A DNA stretch of 33,215 bases from Sphingopyxis sp. (GCA_013821905.1 PNJO01000013.1:1-33215), one strand, 5' to 3'. Numbered from the stretch's first letter, positions 8,134 through 16,315 are shown. The notes: generated by a model from the sequence alone, not told the origin. Translations and numbers: made by a program.

Positions 8134-9624
8134 ATGCGACGCCTGTTCGGCGGCGCCCCCTGGCTCGCCTCGCTGTGGCTCGCCGCCTTCGCCGTGCCGG
8201 CGCAGGCCGAATGGCACCGCATCGAGACTCCCGAATTCGCGCTGCAGGCCGATATGGAGCCCGATGCGTTGCGCGCGATAGGAGCGCAACTCATCGACCA
8301 TGACCGGCTGCTCCGCCATGTGCTGAAGGTGTCGGGGCCGGGGCGCGGGCGGCGGATCGAGATGGTCATCTATGGCGAGCATGCCGAGCTGGTCGCCGCA
8401 TCGGGAATGCCCGCCTTTGCCGGCGGCTTCTTCAGCGCCAATCCGATCGAGAATTTCGCGCTGCTGCCCGCGCGGGCCAGCGAAGGCGACTATGATGCAG
8501 TCGAAACGGCACGCCACGAATATACGCATTATTTCATGGCCCGACACCTCGGCACCTGGCAGCCCGCCTGGTATATCGAAGGCCTCGCGAGCTTTTTCGA
8601 AACCGCCCGGCGCGGCCCCGACGGCCTGATGCGTTACGGACGCCCTTCCGAACCCATGCTCGCCTTTCGCGAGGAATTCGGGGGGCTGCCCTTTACCGAC
8701 ATCGGCGCCATGCCCGATTTTCGCGGCGACCCCACGCGCATCGGCCGCTTTTATGCCCAGGCATGGCTGGTCACGAGCCATTATTATATGGGCGGCCGCC
8801 AGGCGCGAGCCATCGGTGCCTATCTCGATGCGTTCGCGAAGGACCCGACGTCCGCCCCCGCGCGGATCGGCGGCGGGGATGCAGCGCTTGATCGCGACCT
8901 CGACGCCTGGCTCGCGGCGGGAGTGCCGCCTGAAATCGAGGTCGCGATCCCGCCCGCCGATCCGGCGGCGATCGACGTGCGGCCGCTGAGCCCCGGCGAG
9001 ATTCGGCTGGTCGACCTCAGGCTCGAAATTTATCGCCTCGGGTCAAAGATCGATGGGTTCGGCGACGCCGTCGACGCATGGTCTTCGCTGACGAGCAGAA
9101 CGAAGGAAATCGTCACGGCGCACCCGGACGACCGGGTCGTCGGCCTGTTCGCGGCAAAGATGATGCTGCTCGGCGACATCGGCGAGATCACGAGCGACGA
9201 GATCGGAGCGATGCTCGATTCGGCGGCGACCGGAACCGAGGACCGGATTCTTCAGGCAAGATTGATGACGCGGCGCGCCGACGAGGGACCGCCGGCAGAG
9301 TTCCACCGGACGATCGCCGCGGCGCGCGCGACGCTGAACGACGTGCTCAAGACCAACCCCGACAATGTCGATGCGCTCGTCGCGATGTTCGAAAATATCC
9401 GGCAGGAGGAAGGCGCCTCACCCGCCGCGACCGCCTATCTGGAGAAGGCGCTCGCGATCGATCCGGCCAACGCCGAATGGCGCATGACGCTGCTCGAACT
9501 TTATATGCGCGACCAGCGCAAGGCAGAGGCGATCGCGCTTCTCCGCACGATCGTCAACCTGCCGCACGCCGGGACGGAAAGCCGGATGGCGGCCGACCTG
9601 CTCCGCAAGCTGACGACGGGCTAG
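8134..9624 (+). CDS. Exported HEXXH (gluzincin-like) protein with TPR repeats, paralog 3
   Basis: A 496-residue member of the same trio and the most diverged of the three. The signal peptide ends AQA before EWHRIE (about residue 25). HEYTH lies at 128-132 and E149 in WYIEGLASF keeps the 16-residue spacing. The FIIYSE block of the other two is replaced by FALQAD, and the second acidic residue of EGFAE is lost (EGLAS), but the three predicted metal ligands remain. A C-terminal TPR pair is clear (TNPDNVDALVAMFENI, AYLEKALAIDPANAEW). The ATG at 8134 follows the stop of paralog 2 by two bases; a TTG at 8128 would add two residues. AAGGG upstream can serve as ribosome binding site. Function unknown. 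Confidence 0.83.
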   Translation: MRRLFGGAPWLASLWLAAFAVPAQAEWHRIETPEFALQADMEPDALRAIGAQLIDHDRLLRHVLKVSGPGRGRRIEMVIYGEHAELVAASGMPAFAGGFFSANPIENFALLPARASEGDYDAVETARHEYTHYFMARHLGTWQPAWYIEGLASFFETARRGPDGLMRYGRPSEPMLAFREEFGGLPFTDIGAMPDFRGDPTRIGRFYAQAWLVTSHYYMGGRQARAIGAYLDAFAKDPTSAPARIGGGDAALDRDLDAWLAAGVPPEIEVAIPPADPAAIDVRPLSPGEIRLVDLRLEIYRLGSKIDGFGDAVDAWSSLTSRTKEIVTAHPDDRVVGLFAAKMMLLGDIGEITSDEIGAMLDSAATGTEDRILQARLMTRRADEGPPAEFHRTIAAARATLNDVLKTNPDNVDALVAMFENIRQEEGASPAATAYLEKALAIDPANAEWRMTLLELYMRDQRKAEAIALLRTIVNLPHAGTESRMAADLLRKLTTG

Positions 9625-9626
9625 CC

Positions 9627-9644
9627 TTAGGGTCAGGACCCTAA
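9627..9644. terminator. Perfect hairpin between convergent genes (possible bidirectional terminator)
   Basis: TTAGGGTC at 9627-9634, two bases, then GACCCTAA at 9637-9644: an 8-bp perfect inverted repeat. It sits between the 3' ends of two convergent genes and includes the stop codon of the minus-strand one. No clear T run follows in either direction, so a terminator role is only suggested by position. Confidence 0.4.
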
Positions 9645-10399
9645 TAATCCGGTTCGTCGCCGCCGAAGACGCGCGCGGCCTCGCCCGCGAGCCACGCCAT
9701 CGCCGCCGCCCAGGGCTGGTGCCCGTGGCTGATCCGCGCGACGCCGAGCGCGGCGAGTTCCCTGTGCGTCGGTCCGCCCTTGCCGCGCAGGATGTTGACC
9801 GGCAGCGGCGAGCCTTCGCAGATCGCGCCGATGCATCGGGCGTCGAGCAGGAAGGGCACGAACAGCGAGCCCGCGCCCGCATCGGCATAGGCGCGCGCGC
9901 GTTCGAGCGTCGCGGCGACGAGCGCCTCGCCGTCCCTCGCCGCATCCTGCCCGCGAAACACGTCGCAGCGCGCGTTGACGAAGATGCCGGTGTCGGCCGC
10001 GGCACGGTAACGCGCCGCCGCTTCGGCGAGCGGCAGCAGTTCGGTCGCGCCGGGCAGCCGATCCTCCATGTTGATGCCCGCCGCCCCCGCCGCCCGCGCG
10101 CGGCCGATCGACACCCCGACCGCGGCGGGATCGGCACCATAGCCCGATTCCATGTCGATCGTGACCGGCAGATCGGTGACCGACAGGATGCGGCCCAGAT
10201 TGTCGAACACATCGTCGAGCGGGAAATCCTCGCCGTCATTGCGTCCCTGCGCGCCCGCGACGCCATAGCTGCCCGTCGCGATCGCCCTGGCGCCCGCGCC
10301 CGCCACCGCCTTCGCGCTCCCCGCGTCCCAGATGTTGACGAGGATCAGCGGGTCGCCGGGGACGTGCAGCGCGCGAAACCGGGCAATCTTGTCGGCCAT
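9641..10399 (-). CDS. Isocitrate lyase / PEP mutase family protein
   Basis: A 252-residue TIM-barrel enzyme of the isocitrate lyase / phosphoenolpyruvate mutase superfamily, which acts on C-C or C-P bonds of 2-oxo-acid-like substrates with Mg2+. Visible family marks are NIWDAGSAK near residue 22, the metal-binding DMESGYG (82-88), the MEDR pair (111-114) and NARCDVF further on. I do not see the KKCGH loop of true isocitrate or methylisocitrate lyases, and the protein is shorter than those enzymes, so the exact reaction cannot be named. The ATG overlaps the TGA of ada by one base, indicating co-translation with the alkylation-repair gene. Confidence 0.87.
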   Translation of the reverse strand: MADKIARFRALHVPGDPLILVNIWDAGSAKAVAGAGARAIATGSYGVAGAQGRNDGEDFPLDDVFDNLGRILSVTDLPVTIDMESGYGADPAAVGVSIGRARAAGAAGINMEDRLPGATELLPLAEAAARYRAAADTGIFVNARCDVFRGQDAARDGEALVAATLERARAYADAGAGSLFVPFLLDARCIGAICEGSPLPVNILRGKGGPTHRELAALGVARISHGHQPWAAAMAWLAGEAARVFGGDEPDY

Positions 10400-11433
10400 C
10401 AGAAACTCTCCCTCTTCAGCAATTCTTCCTTGATCGGCAGGCCATAGGCATAGCCGCCGAGCGAGCCGTCGCTGCGCACGACGCGGTGGCAGGGGATCAG
10501 CACCGCGACATTGTTCGCGCCATTGGCGCTCCCCGCCGCGCGCACCGCCCTGGGCCGGCCGACCGCCGCCGCGATGTCGGCATAGCTGCGCGTCTCGCCC
10601 GCCGGGATCTTGCGCAGCTCGCGCCACACGGCTTCCTGAAAGGCGGTGCCCTTCACGTCGATCGGGATATGGTCGAAGCCGTTCACCGGCGCCTCGACCG
10701 CATCGACGACCTGTTTCAGCAGCGCCTCGAACTCGGCCCCGCCCTCGACCAGCGTCGCGGCGGGAAAGCGCTCCTCGAGCGCCTCGCGCCCTTCGTCGAA
10801 GCTCAGGCGGCACACGCCCTTCGCCGTCGCGGCGACGAGCATCGCGCCCAGGCTGGTCGGCACGACCGCCCAGTGGATCGTCGCGCCCCTGCCGCCATTC
10901 ACCCAGGCCGAAGCCGTCATGCCCATACGTCCCTCCATATTCCGATAGAAGCGCGACGGCCCCGAAAAGCCCGCGTCGTAAATCGCGTCGGTCACCCTCG
11001 TGCCCTCGCTCAGCGCCTGCCGCGCGCGCTCTTCGCGCAAGGCGCGGGCATAGGCGGCGGGCGACAGGCCGGTATGGCGGGTGAAGACGCGCTGGAAATG
11101 CGTCGGCGAATAGCCGGTGCGCGCGGCAAGATCGGCGAGCGCCAGCGGCTCCTCGCTGTCCTTGATCGCCTCGATCGCGGCGAGCACCGCGCCCTCGTCG
11201 CGCGCGACATCGTCGGGCAGGCAGCGCCGGCACGGGCGCAGTCCCGTTTCGCGCGCCGCCGCACCGTCGGCGAAGAAGCGGACATTCTCCCGCAACGGGT
11301 GCCGCGCGGCGCAGCTCGGCCGGCAATAGATGCCGGTGGTGAGCACGCCGGTGACGAAGCGCCCGTCGAGTGCGCGGTCGCGGCGCAGCACCGCCGCCCA
11401 GCGATCGTCGTCGGTCATCGCCCCGGCGCTCAT
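10399..11433 (-). CDS. ada: Ada: methylphosphotriester / O6-methylguanine-DNA methyltransferase and regulator
   Basis: Full-length Ada (344 residues). The N-terminal zinc domain has C37, C41, C68 and C71 (CRPSC and CRRC); the first accepts methyl from DNA phosphotriesters. An AraC-type helix-turn-helix region spans about 85-180 (LAARTGYSPTHFQRVF). The C-terminal alkyltransferase domain has the active-site PCHRV with C315. Methylated Ada activates its own regulon in relatives. The ATG at 11433 overlaps the DUF1203 stop by four bases (ATGA); a second ATG five codons later is possible. The downstream PEP-mutase-family gene also overlaps, so all three genes should respond together. I could not find the E. 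coli Ada-box pattern AAT-N6-GCAA in the divergent region upstream. Confidence 0.96.
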   Translation of the reverse strand: MSAGAMTDDDRWAAVLRRDRALDGRFVTGVLTTGIYCRPSCAARHPLRENVRFFADGAAARETGLRPCRRCLPDDVARDEGAVLAAIEAIKDSEEPLALADLAARTGYSPTHFQRVFTRHTGLSPAAYARALREERARQALSEGTRVTDAIYDAGFSGPSRFYRNMEGRMGMTASAWVNGGRGATIHWAVVPTSLGAMLVAATAKGVCRLSFDEGREALEERFPAATLVEGGAEFEALLKQVVDAVEAPVNGFDHIPIDVKGTAFQEAVWRELRKIPAGETRSYADIAAAVGRPRAVRAAGSANGANNVAVLIPCHRVVRSDGSLGGYAYGLPIKEELLKRESF

Positions 11434-11900
11434 GCCGCATCCCTTTCGATTCGCGCGGCGAAACAGCCATGCGCGGCGTTATGCGCGTCGATATAGGATA
11501 TGGCATCGTCGGCGAACAGGTCGCGGATCGCGGCATCGGCCTCGCCCGGTCCCGCAAGCCGCGCGGTCCGCAGCATCCCCGCGGCGTCGAAGGCGCGGAG
11601 CGCGAGCGGCCGCCCCTCGAACACCGGCGGCGTCGCGTCGCGATAGCTTGCCGCCGCGACACCCCGCCGGACATAGATGGCATAAGCGCTGCGATAGGGC
11701 GTCGCGACGTCGTGGCTGATATGGTGAAGCAGGATCAGCTCCTCGCCGGCCTGCGCATCCTCCAGGCTGACGCGGCAGGGAAAGCCGCGGTCGGCACTCG
11801 CCGTCACGCGCCGCGCATTGTTCGCGGCGAGCTGCGCGTCGTCCATCGCGAACAGCGGCGCAAAGGCATCGGGGCTGAGCCCGGTAATCGCATAGGTCAT
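11430..11900 (-). CDS. DUF1203 family protein
   Basis: A 156-residue cytosolic protein of the DUF1203 family, function unknown. It has no signal peptide or membrane segment. Recognisable parts are MTYAITGLSPDAF at the N terminus, the central CRVSLEDAQAGEELILLHH, and a C-terminal stretch with ISYIDAHNAAHGCFAARIER. The start at 11900 is supported by AAAGGA seven bases upstream. The frame extends further up but the added residues look non-coding. It is the first gene of the minus-strand run to Ada and the PEP-mutase-family protein, with ATGA overlap to ada, so a link to alkylation response is suggested by context only. Confidence 0.87.
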   Translation of the reverse strand: MTYAITGLSPDAFAPLFAMDDAQLAANNARRVTASADRGFPCRVSLEDAQAGEELILLHHISHDVATPYRSAYAIYVRRGVAAASYRDATPPVFEGRPLALRAFDAAGMLRTARLAGPGEADAAIRDLFADDAISYIDAHNAAHGCFAARIERDAA

Positions 11901-11970
11901 TGGGTCGTCCTTTCTCTGGCTGGGACAGGCAATGCCACCTCGCGACCGGGACCGCGTCCCGATGCTTGCG

Positions 11971-12000
11971 TTCAAACCTCATGTGTATTACTGTATTATA
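11971..12000. promoter_or_regulatory. AT-rich divergent promoter region with TGTATTA direct repeat
   Basis: An AT-rich island in otherwise GC-rich DNA. On the plus strand TTCAAA (11971-11976), a 17-base spacer and TATTAT (11994-11999) would drive the DUF2306 gene. The same bases read on the minus strand give a perfect TATAAT (11995-12000), suitable for the DUF1203-ada operon, although no good -35 was found for it. The heptamer TGTATTA occurs twice in direct orientation (11984-11990 and 11992-11998), a possible operator. Confidence 0.45.
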
Positions 12001-12025
12001 TCATTGAGTCACTGGAGCGGTCGAA

Positions 12026-12847
12026 ATGGCGACTGTCGATGCAAGCTTCCCGCCGGTGCGCACGGCGCGCCGCACCGACTGGCTCGGGCGAAGCGCGACC
12101 TTCTGCTACGCGACGATCGCCGCGGGGCAATTGCTCTTCACCGCCTTCATTCTCGCTTTCTATTACCCCGCGTCCCTCTCGGGCAATTTCGCCGCGTGGA
12201 ACGACAAGCCGCTGATCAAGGGCTTCGTTGCGGGCGATCTGTCGGGCAACCTCTTCTTTGCCGTGCATGTGCTGATGGCGGCTGTCATCACCTTCGGCGG
12301 GCTCGTGCAGCTCGTCCCGGCGATCCGCAGCCGCCGGCCCGCGCTGCACCGCTGGAACGGGCGCCTCTATCTCGTCAGCGCGATCATGCTGTCGCTCGGC
12401 GGGCTCTGGCTGACCTGGGCGCGCGGCACCTGGCTCGTGCTCGCGGGCGCGATCGGCATCACGCTCGACGCGCTGCTGATTCTCGCCTTTGCGCTGCTCG
12501 CCTATCGCGCCGCGCGGGCGCGCCGTTTCGTCGAGCATCGCCGCTGGGCGCTGCGCCTCTTCGCGGTCGCCTCGGCGGTCTGGTTCATGCGCGTCGCCTA
12601 TATGGCGTGGGGCATGGCGACCGGCGGCGCGGGGATCGGCAAGGCGCTCGACGGCCCCTTCGACCTCTTTCTTGCCTTTGCCAGCTCGCTGATTCCGCTC
12701 GGCCTTGCCGAACTCTATCTGCGCGCCGGGGCGCATGGCACCCCGGCGGCAAAGACGGGCGTCGCGATTCTCCTCGCTTTCAGCGGCCTCGTCATCCTGG
12801 CGGGCAGCGCCGGCGCGTGGATGATGATGTGGAGCCCCTATATCTAG
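12026..12847 (+). CDS. DUF2306 integral membrane protein
   Basis: A 273-residue polytopic membrane protein of the DUF2306 type. Hydrophobic segments occur near residues 25-47, 75-100, 115-130, 135-160, 175-198, 215-232 and 245-268, so about seven helices. The conserved core includes HVLMAAVITFGGLVQL, LHRWNGRLYL and the FVEHRRWALRLFAV block, whose histidines in related proteins could bind a cofactor; that is speculative. It has no assigned function. GGAGCGG lies about six bases upstream of the ATG. It is transcribed divergently from the DUF1203-ada operon and shares its upstream region. Confidence 0.83.
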   Translation: MATVDASFPPVRTARRTDWLGRSATFCYATIAAGQLLFTAFILAFYYPASLSGNFAAWNDKPLIKGFVAGDLSGNLFFAVHVLMAAVITFGGLVQLVPAIRSRRPALHRWNGRLYLVSAIMLSLGGLWLTWARGTWLVLAGAIGITLDALLILAFALLAYRAARARRFVEHRRWALRLFAVASAVWFMRVAYMAWGMATGGAGIGKALDGPFDLFLAFASSLIPLGLAELYLRAGAHGTPAAKTGVAILLAFSGLVILAGSAGAWMMMWSPYI

Positions 12848-12869
12848 CGCCCTGACCCCAGCGCCCCGC

Positions 12870-12897
12870 TTGCCTTCGCGCCGCGAGCGGCTAGGGT
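12870..12897 (+). promoter_or_regulatory. Putative near-leaderless promoter before the protease gene
   Basis: TTGCCTT at 12870-12876, a 13-base spacer and GCTAGGGT at 12890-12897. The start codon at 12905 is only seven bases beyond, so the transcript would be leaderless or nearly so. No Shine-Dalgarno sequence is visible before this ATG, which fits. Pattern match only. Confidence 0.3.
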
Positions 12898-12904
12898 CCG
12901 CGCC

Positions 12905-14458
12905 ATGACCCGCCTCCTCGCGCTGCTCTTCGCCCTTTGCACCCTCGCCCTCGCATCGACCGCCCCGGCGCGCGCTGCCGACGATATCAGCGCCGCGTCG
13001 CGCAGCGTCGTGCGTGTCGTCACCGTCGCGATGGTCGATGGCGAGGTCGTCGGCTTCGGTCATGGCAGCGGCATCGCCATCTCGCCGACGCGGATCGTCA
13101 CCAACGCGCATGTCGTCGAATCGGCGGTTCAGTATCCGAACAATGTGGCGCTCGGCGTCGTCCCGTCGGAAGGACAGAAAAGCTATGCCGGCAAGCTGAT
13201 CGCGATCGACACCGCGCGCGACCTGGCGCTGATCGAGATTACCGAGGGCCGCGTGCCCGCCGCCGCGGTCTATACGGGACCGCTCGAATCGGGCGCCGAC
13301 ACCGTCGCGCTCGGCTATCCGGGCAATGTCGATCTGGCGACCGCGCGCAGCTCCTCCGACTATATCACCCCGCGCACCCCGACGCGCAGCGAGGGCAATC
13401 TGTCGAACACGCAGAATGTCGACGGGGTCGCGATGCTCGTCCACACCGCCAAGATCTCGCGCGGCAATTCGGGCGGTCCGCTCGTCGACCAGTGCGGCCG
13501 CATCGTCGGCATCAACAGCGCGATCACCCGTGCCGACGACGGCGATTCGCCCTTCGCCTTCGCCATCTCGACGCGCGAGCTCGCGCGTTTCCTCGCCGAT
13601 GCGAACCAGCATTATGCCAGCATCGGCACCCCGTGCCTGACGCTCGCCGAAGCCGATGCGCGCGACCGCGCGGCGATGGATGCCGAGGCGCGCGCGAGCG
13701 AACAGGCCAATGCCGCGAAGGACGCGGCCGCCCGGCTCGATCGCGAACTCAAGCAGGCGCGCGCCGAGGAAGACGCGCTGGCGGCGCGCGAAAACCGCAT
13801 CGCACTCGCAGGAGTGCTGTTCGTCATCGGCGCGCTTGCCGCGGGCGCCGGGCTGCTCTTCTACAGCCAGCGGAATATGCGCAATGCCAGGATCGCGGGC
13901 GGTGCGGGCGCCGTGCTGATGATCGCCGCCGCGATCCTGTTCGTCACCCGCCCCGACGCGCGCGCCGAAGTGTCCGAGGCGCCGGCCCCCGGCGCAGCGG
14001 CGGGCGCGGCCGAAACGCTGGCGCAGGGCAATTTCCTCTGCACGATCCGCCCCGACCGCAGCCGGATCACCGTGTCGGAGACGAGCGACGTGCCCGTCTC
14101 GATTCGCGCCGGCGGCTGCGTCAACGACCGCACCCAATATGCGCAGGCGCCCGACGGTCGCTGGCAACGCATCCTCGTTCCCAACGACGATGCGACCGTC
14201 GCGGTCGCCTCGATCGATTCGGCGGCGAAGGAATATCGCGTCGACCGCTATCTGCTCGACGCCGAGACGATGGCGAAGGCGCGCGAGGTCCGCGCTGGCG
14301 TCGAGATCAAGAGCTGCACCGCCGACCCCGACCAGATCGCGGCGCTCGGCGCGCAGCAGGACGCGATCCGCAGCGTGCTGCCCGCGGCGCCCAACGAACG
14401 GCTCGTCTATCGCTGCCAGCCGGTCGCGGCGGGCGCGGCGGCGTCAGGCGGCGGCTGA
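12905..14458 (+). CDS. Trypsin-like serine protease with membrane hairpin and C-terminal domain
   Basis: A 517-residue exported protein. The signal peptide ends ARA before ADDIS (residue 24). A trypsin/DegP-like protease domain follows with His69 (TNAHVV), Asp106 (ARDLALIE) and Ser189 (RGNSGGPL), so the catalytic triad is complete. There is no PDZ domain. Instead an Ala/Glu/Arg-rich coiled coil (about 248-298) leads to two membrane segments (about 300-320 and 331-348), then a C-terminal region of about 170 residues with three cysteines. With a cleaved signal peptide, both the protease and the C-terminal domain would face the periplasm. The last 15 bases overlap the convergent gene at 14444. 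Substrate unknown. Confidence 0.85.
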   Translation: MTRLLALLFALCTLALASTAPARAADDISAASRSVVRVVTVAMVDGEVVGFGHGSGIAISPTRIVTNAHVVESAVQYPNNVALGVVPSEGQKSYAGKLIAIDTARDLALIEITEGRVPAAAVYTGPLESGADTVALGYPGNVDLATARSSSDYITPRTPTRSEGNLSNTQNVDGVAMLVHTAKISRGNSGGPLVDQCGRIVGINSAITRADDGDSPFAFAISTRELARFLADANQHYASIGTPCLTLAEADARDRAAMDAEARASEQANAAKDAAARLDRELKQARAEEDALAARENRIALAGVLFVIGALAAGAGLLFYSQRNMRNARIAGGAGAVLMIAAAILFVTRPDARAEVSEAPAPGAAAGAAETLAQGNFLCTIRPDRSRITVSETSDVPVSIRAGGCVNDRTQYAQAPDGRWQRILVPNDDATVAVASIDSAAKEYRVDRYLLDAETMAKAREVRAGVEIKSCTADPDQIAALGAQQDAIRSVLPAAPNERLVYRCQPVAAGAAASGGG

Positions 14459-15001
14459 CGCTTTCAGCCGCCAGCCGGCGCCGGGCGCGACCCACAGAAA
14501 CTCCGCCATCAGCTCGCCGGCAAACTGGCCGTCGACCGTGCTGACGTCGAGCCTGATATCGTCGCCGGCGCGCGCGAAGTTGAACGCGCAATGCTTGCGC
14601 CCCCACAGCGCGGCGATCATCTCGTCGCGATAGCGGATGAACAGCCGGTCGTTTTTGACCACCGCGTGCGGCGCACGCATCTGCACGATGCGATAGCTCG
14701 CCATATGCGTCGCATCGACCACGCCGCACAGGCCGCCCTTTTCGGGCCGCAGCGTCATCCGCGCCTCGGCGGCCAGTCCCATCTCGTTGCTGAGCGCGGT
14801 CACCGACCGCATCTCGGCGACGCCGTCGGCGCGCACGCTGTACCAGGTCATGATCCGGCAGGTCCGCGCGTCGGGGTCGGGCTCGTGACACTGGACCTTG
14901 CCCGCGCGCGCCGGCGCGAGCGGGTCGGCAACCGGCTTCCACATGGGGTCGAGATCGAACGCGCTGCCCGACAGGAGCAGCAGGGCTGCGGCAAGGGGCA
15001 T
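14444..15001 (-). CDS. Exported hypothetical protein
   Basis: I do not recognise this 185-residue protein. The N terminus (MPLAAALLLLSGSAFDLDP) is a short hydrophobic stretch consistent with a signal peptide, although it lacks a basic n-region; the start at 15001 is therefore less certain. Four cysteines (38, 48, 92, 138) could pair in the periplasm. The middle contains SNEMGLAAEARMTLRPEKGG and the C terminus ends in a Trp-rich LWVAPGAGWRLKASAAA. It is convergent with the protease gene and overlaps its 3' end by 15 bases. The coding pattern (third-position GC) is normal for the region. Confidence 0.7.
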   Translation of the reverse strand: MPLAAALLLLSGSAFDLDPMWKPVADPLAPARAGKVQCHEPDPDARTCRIMTWYSVRADGVAEMRSVTALSNEMGLAAEARMTLRPEKGGLCGVVDATHMASYRIVQMRAPHAVVKNDRLFIRYRDEMIAALWGRKHCAFNFARAGDDIRLDVSTVDGQFAGELMAEFLWVAPGAGWRLKASAAA

Positions 15002-15051
15002 TGGCGGCCCTCCTTCGCGACCCGAAATGCACCCGATAGGTTGAGATCGGG

Positions 15052-15588
15052 TTAGCCCGCTCGCAGACCCAGATCATCGCGGATGCGCGCCGCCGCCTCG
15101 GCGGGCGCCACCGCTCCCGTGTCGATCGCGACCGCCGCGGGCGGCAGCGGCGGATAGGCGAAGGCGCCTTGCGCTTCGAGATCGCGCAGCAGGGCCAGCG
15201 ACGACAGCTTTCCGCTCGCCTGCCGCGACGGCGCCTCGATGCGCGCTGCGACCACTTCGGGCGCGCAGTCGAGCGCAACGAAATCGACCCGTCCGCCCGC
15301 GGCCGCGACGAGCGCCACGACGCGCGCCGGAAAATCGGGCGCCACGCTCGCTTCGGGGTGGAAGGTGAAGATCAGCGAGCGCCGCTCCGCCGCCGCAGCG
15401 CGAAACACGTCCATCCACATCGCCTCGCGCAGTTCGACAAAAGCCGGACTGCCGAACGGGAACACCGCGAGCAGCGCATCGACGACCAGATGATTGTGGA
15501 ACAGCGGCAGTCCGGTGAGCGCCGCAAGTTCGTGCGCAACGGTCAGCTTCCCCGACGCGGCGGGGCCATGGATGAAGACGAGTCTCAT
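15052..15588 (-). CDS. P-loop kinase-like protein (shikimate/gluconate-kinase-type fold)
   Basis: A 178-residue cytosolic P-loop protein. Walker A is GPAASGKLT at residues 8-16 directly after the first beta strand (MRLVFIH), as in small AAA-type kinases that phosphorylate metabolites. FHNHLVVDALL follows where the substrate-binding region sits in such kinases, and DFVALDC marks the later strand. The substrate is not evident. The start at 15588 overlaps the stop of the upstream dienelactone hydrolase gene by four bases (ATGA), which decides it over a GTG nine bases further up. The two genes form an operon. Confidence 0.8.
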   Translation of the reverse strand: MRLVFIHGPAASGKLTVAHELAALTGLPLFHNHLVVDALLAVFPFGSPAFVELREAMWMDVFRAAAAERRSLIFTFHPEASVAPDFPARVVALVAAAGGRVDFVALDCAPEVVAARIEAPSRQASGKLSSLALLRDLEAQGAFAYPPLPPAAVAIDTGAVAPAEAAARIRDDLGLRAG

Positions 15589-16262
15589 CCCCCGCACGCC
15601 CTGAACAGCATCAGCGTCCGCCCGCGCGCGAGCGTCTCGCTCGGTTCGTGATAATCCTTGCGCCGGTCGCTGTTGAAGCCGTGCCCAGCCTCATAGACAA
15701 AGATCTGCGCGGTCGGATGATCCTTCGCGGCGAGCGCCTCGACGCCCGCCATCGGAATGCCCTCGTCATGGCGGCCGAAATGGGCGATCGTCGCGCAGCG
15801 GGGCGCGGTATCGGCGAACCGGGTGGGGATCAGGCTGCCATAATAGGCCGACGCCGCGGCGAGGTCGGGGCTCAGCTGCGCCATCCGCCACGCGACCGAG
15901 CCGCCGTAGCAATAGCCGGTGATGAACACCGGACCCCTTCCTTTCAGCGCGTCGATGCAGGTCTGCGCATCCTTCAAACTCTGCTCGAACGGATGCAGCT
16001 CGCGCGCCAGCTCAACCGCGCGCTGGAACTGCGGCCCCGAATAGTCGCTCTCGAACCCCGGATGCTCGCGGTCGAACAGCGCCGGGGCGAGCACTTCATA
16101 ACCGTCGGCGGCATATTCGTCGCAGAGCTCGCGGATATGGTCGGTGACCCCGAAAATTTCCTGGACCAGCACCAGCCCGCCGCGACGCTCGCCCTCCGCC
16201 TCGGCATGATAGACGGCGATTTCGGCGCCATCGTCCATCGTCATTCGAATCATCTCGCCCAT
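15585..16262 (-). CDS. Dienelactone hydrolase family protein
   Basis: A 225-residue alpha/beta hydrolase of the dienelactone hydrolase family, cytosolic. The family triad is complete: Cys118 in GYCYGG, Asp166 in GRHDEGIP and His194 in AGHGFNSD. Glu35 in LVQEIFGV, which positions the cysteine thiol in the family, is also present. Members hydrolyse dienelactones in chloroaromatic breakdown, but many genomic copies lie outside such pathways, and no aromatic-catabolism genes are nearby. The ATG at 16262 has GGGGAG about 13 bases upstream; ATG 16253 is an alternative. It is followed by the overlapping kinase-like gene. Confidence 0.92.
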   Translation of the reverse strand: MGEMIRMTMDDGAEIAVYHAEAEGERRGGLVLVQEIFGVTDHIRELCDEYAADGYEVLAPALFDREHPGFESDYSGPQFQRAVELARELHPFEQSLKDAQTCIDALKGRGPVFITGYCYGGSVAWRMAQLSPDLAAASAYYGSLIPTRFADTAPRCATIAHFGRHDEGIPMAGVEALAAKDHPTAQIFVYEAGHGFNSDRRKDYHEPSETLARGRTLMLFRACGG

Positions 16263-16315
16263 GATGGCAGCTTCTCCCCTTGATAGACGCCATGATGGGT
16301 GCAACCACCGGCGCC

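Noticed and set aside
16280-16304. Minus-strand TTGCACC-N10-TCTATCAA as promoter of the dienelactone hydrolase gene
   Set aside because: The transcript start would fall at or after the likely ribosome binding site, which makes it inconsistent with the chosen start.
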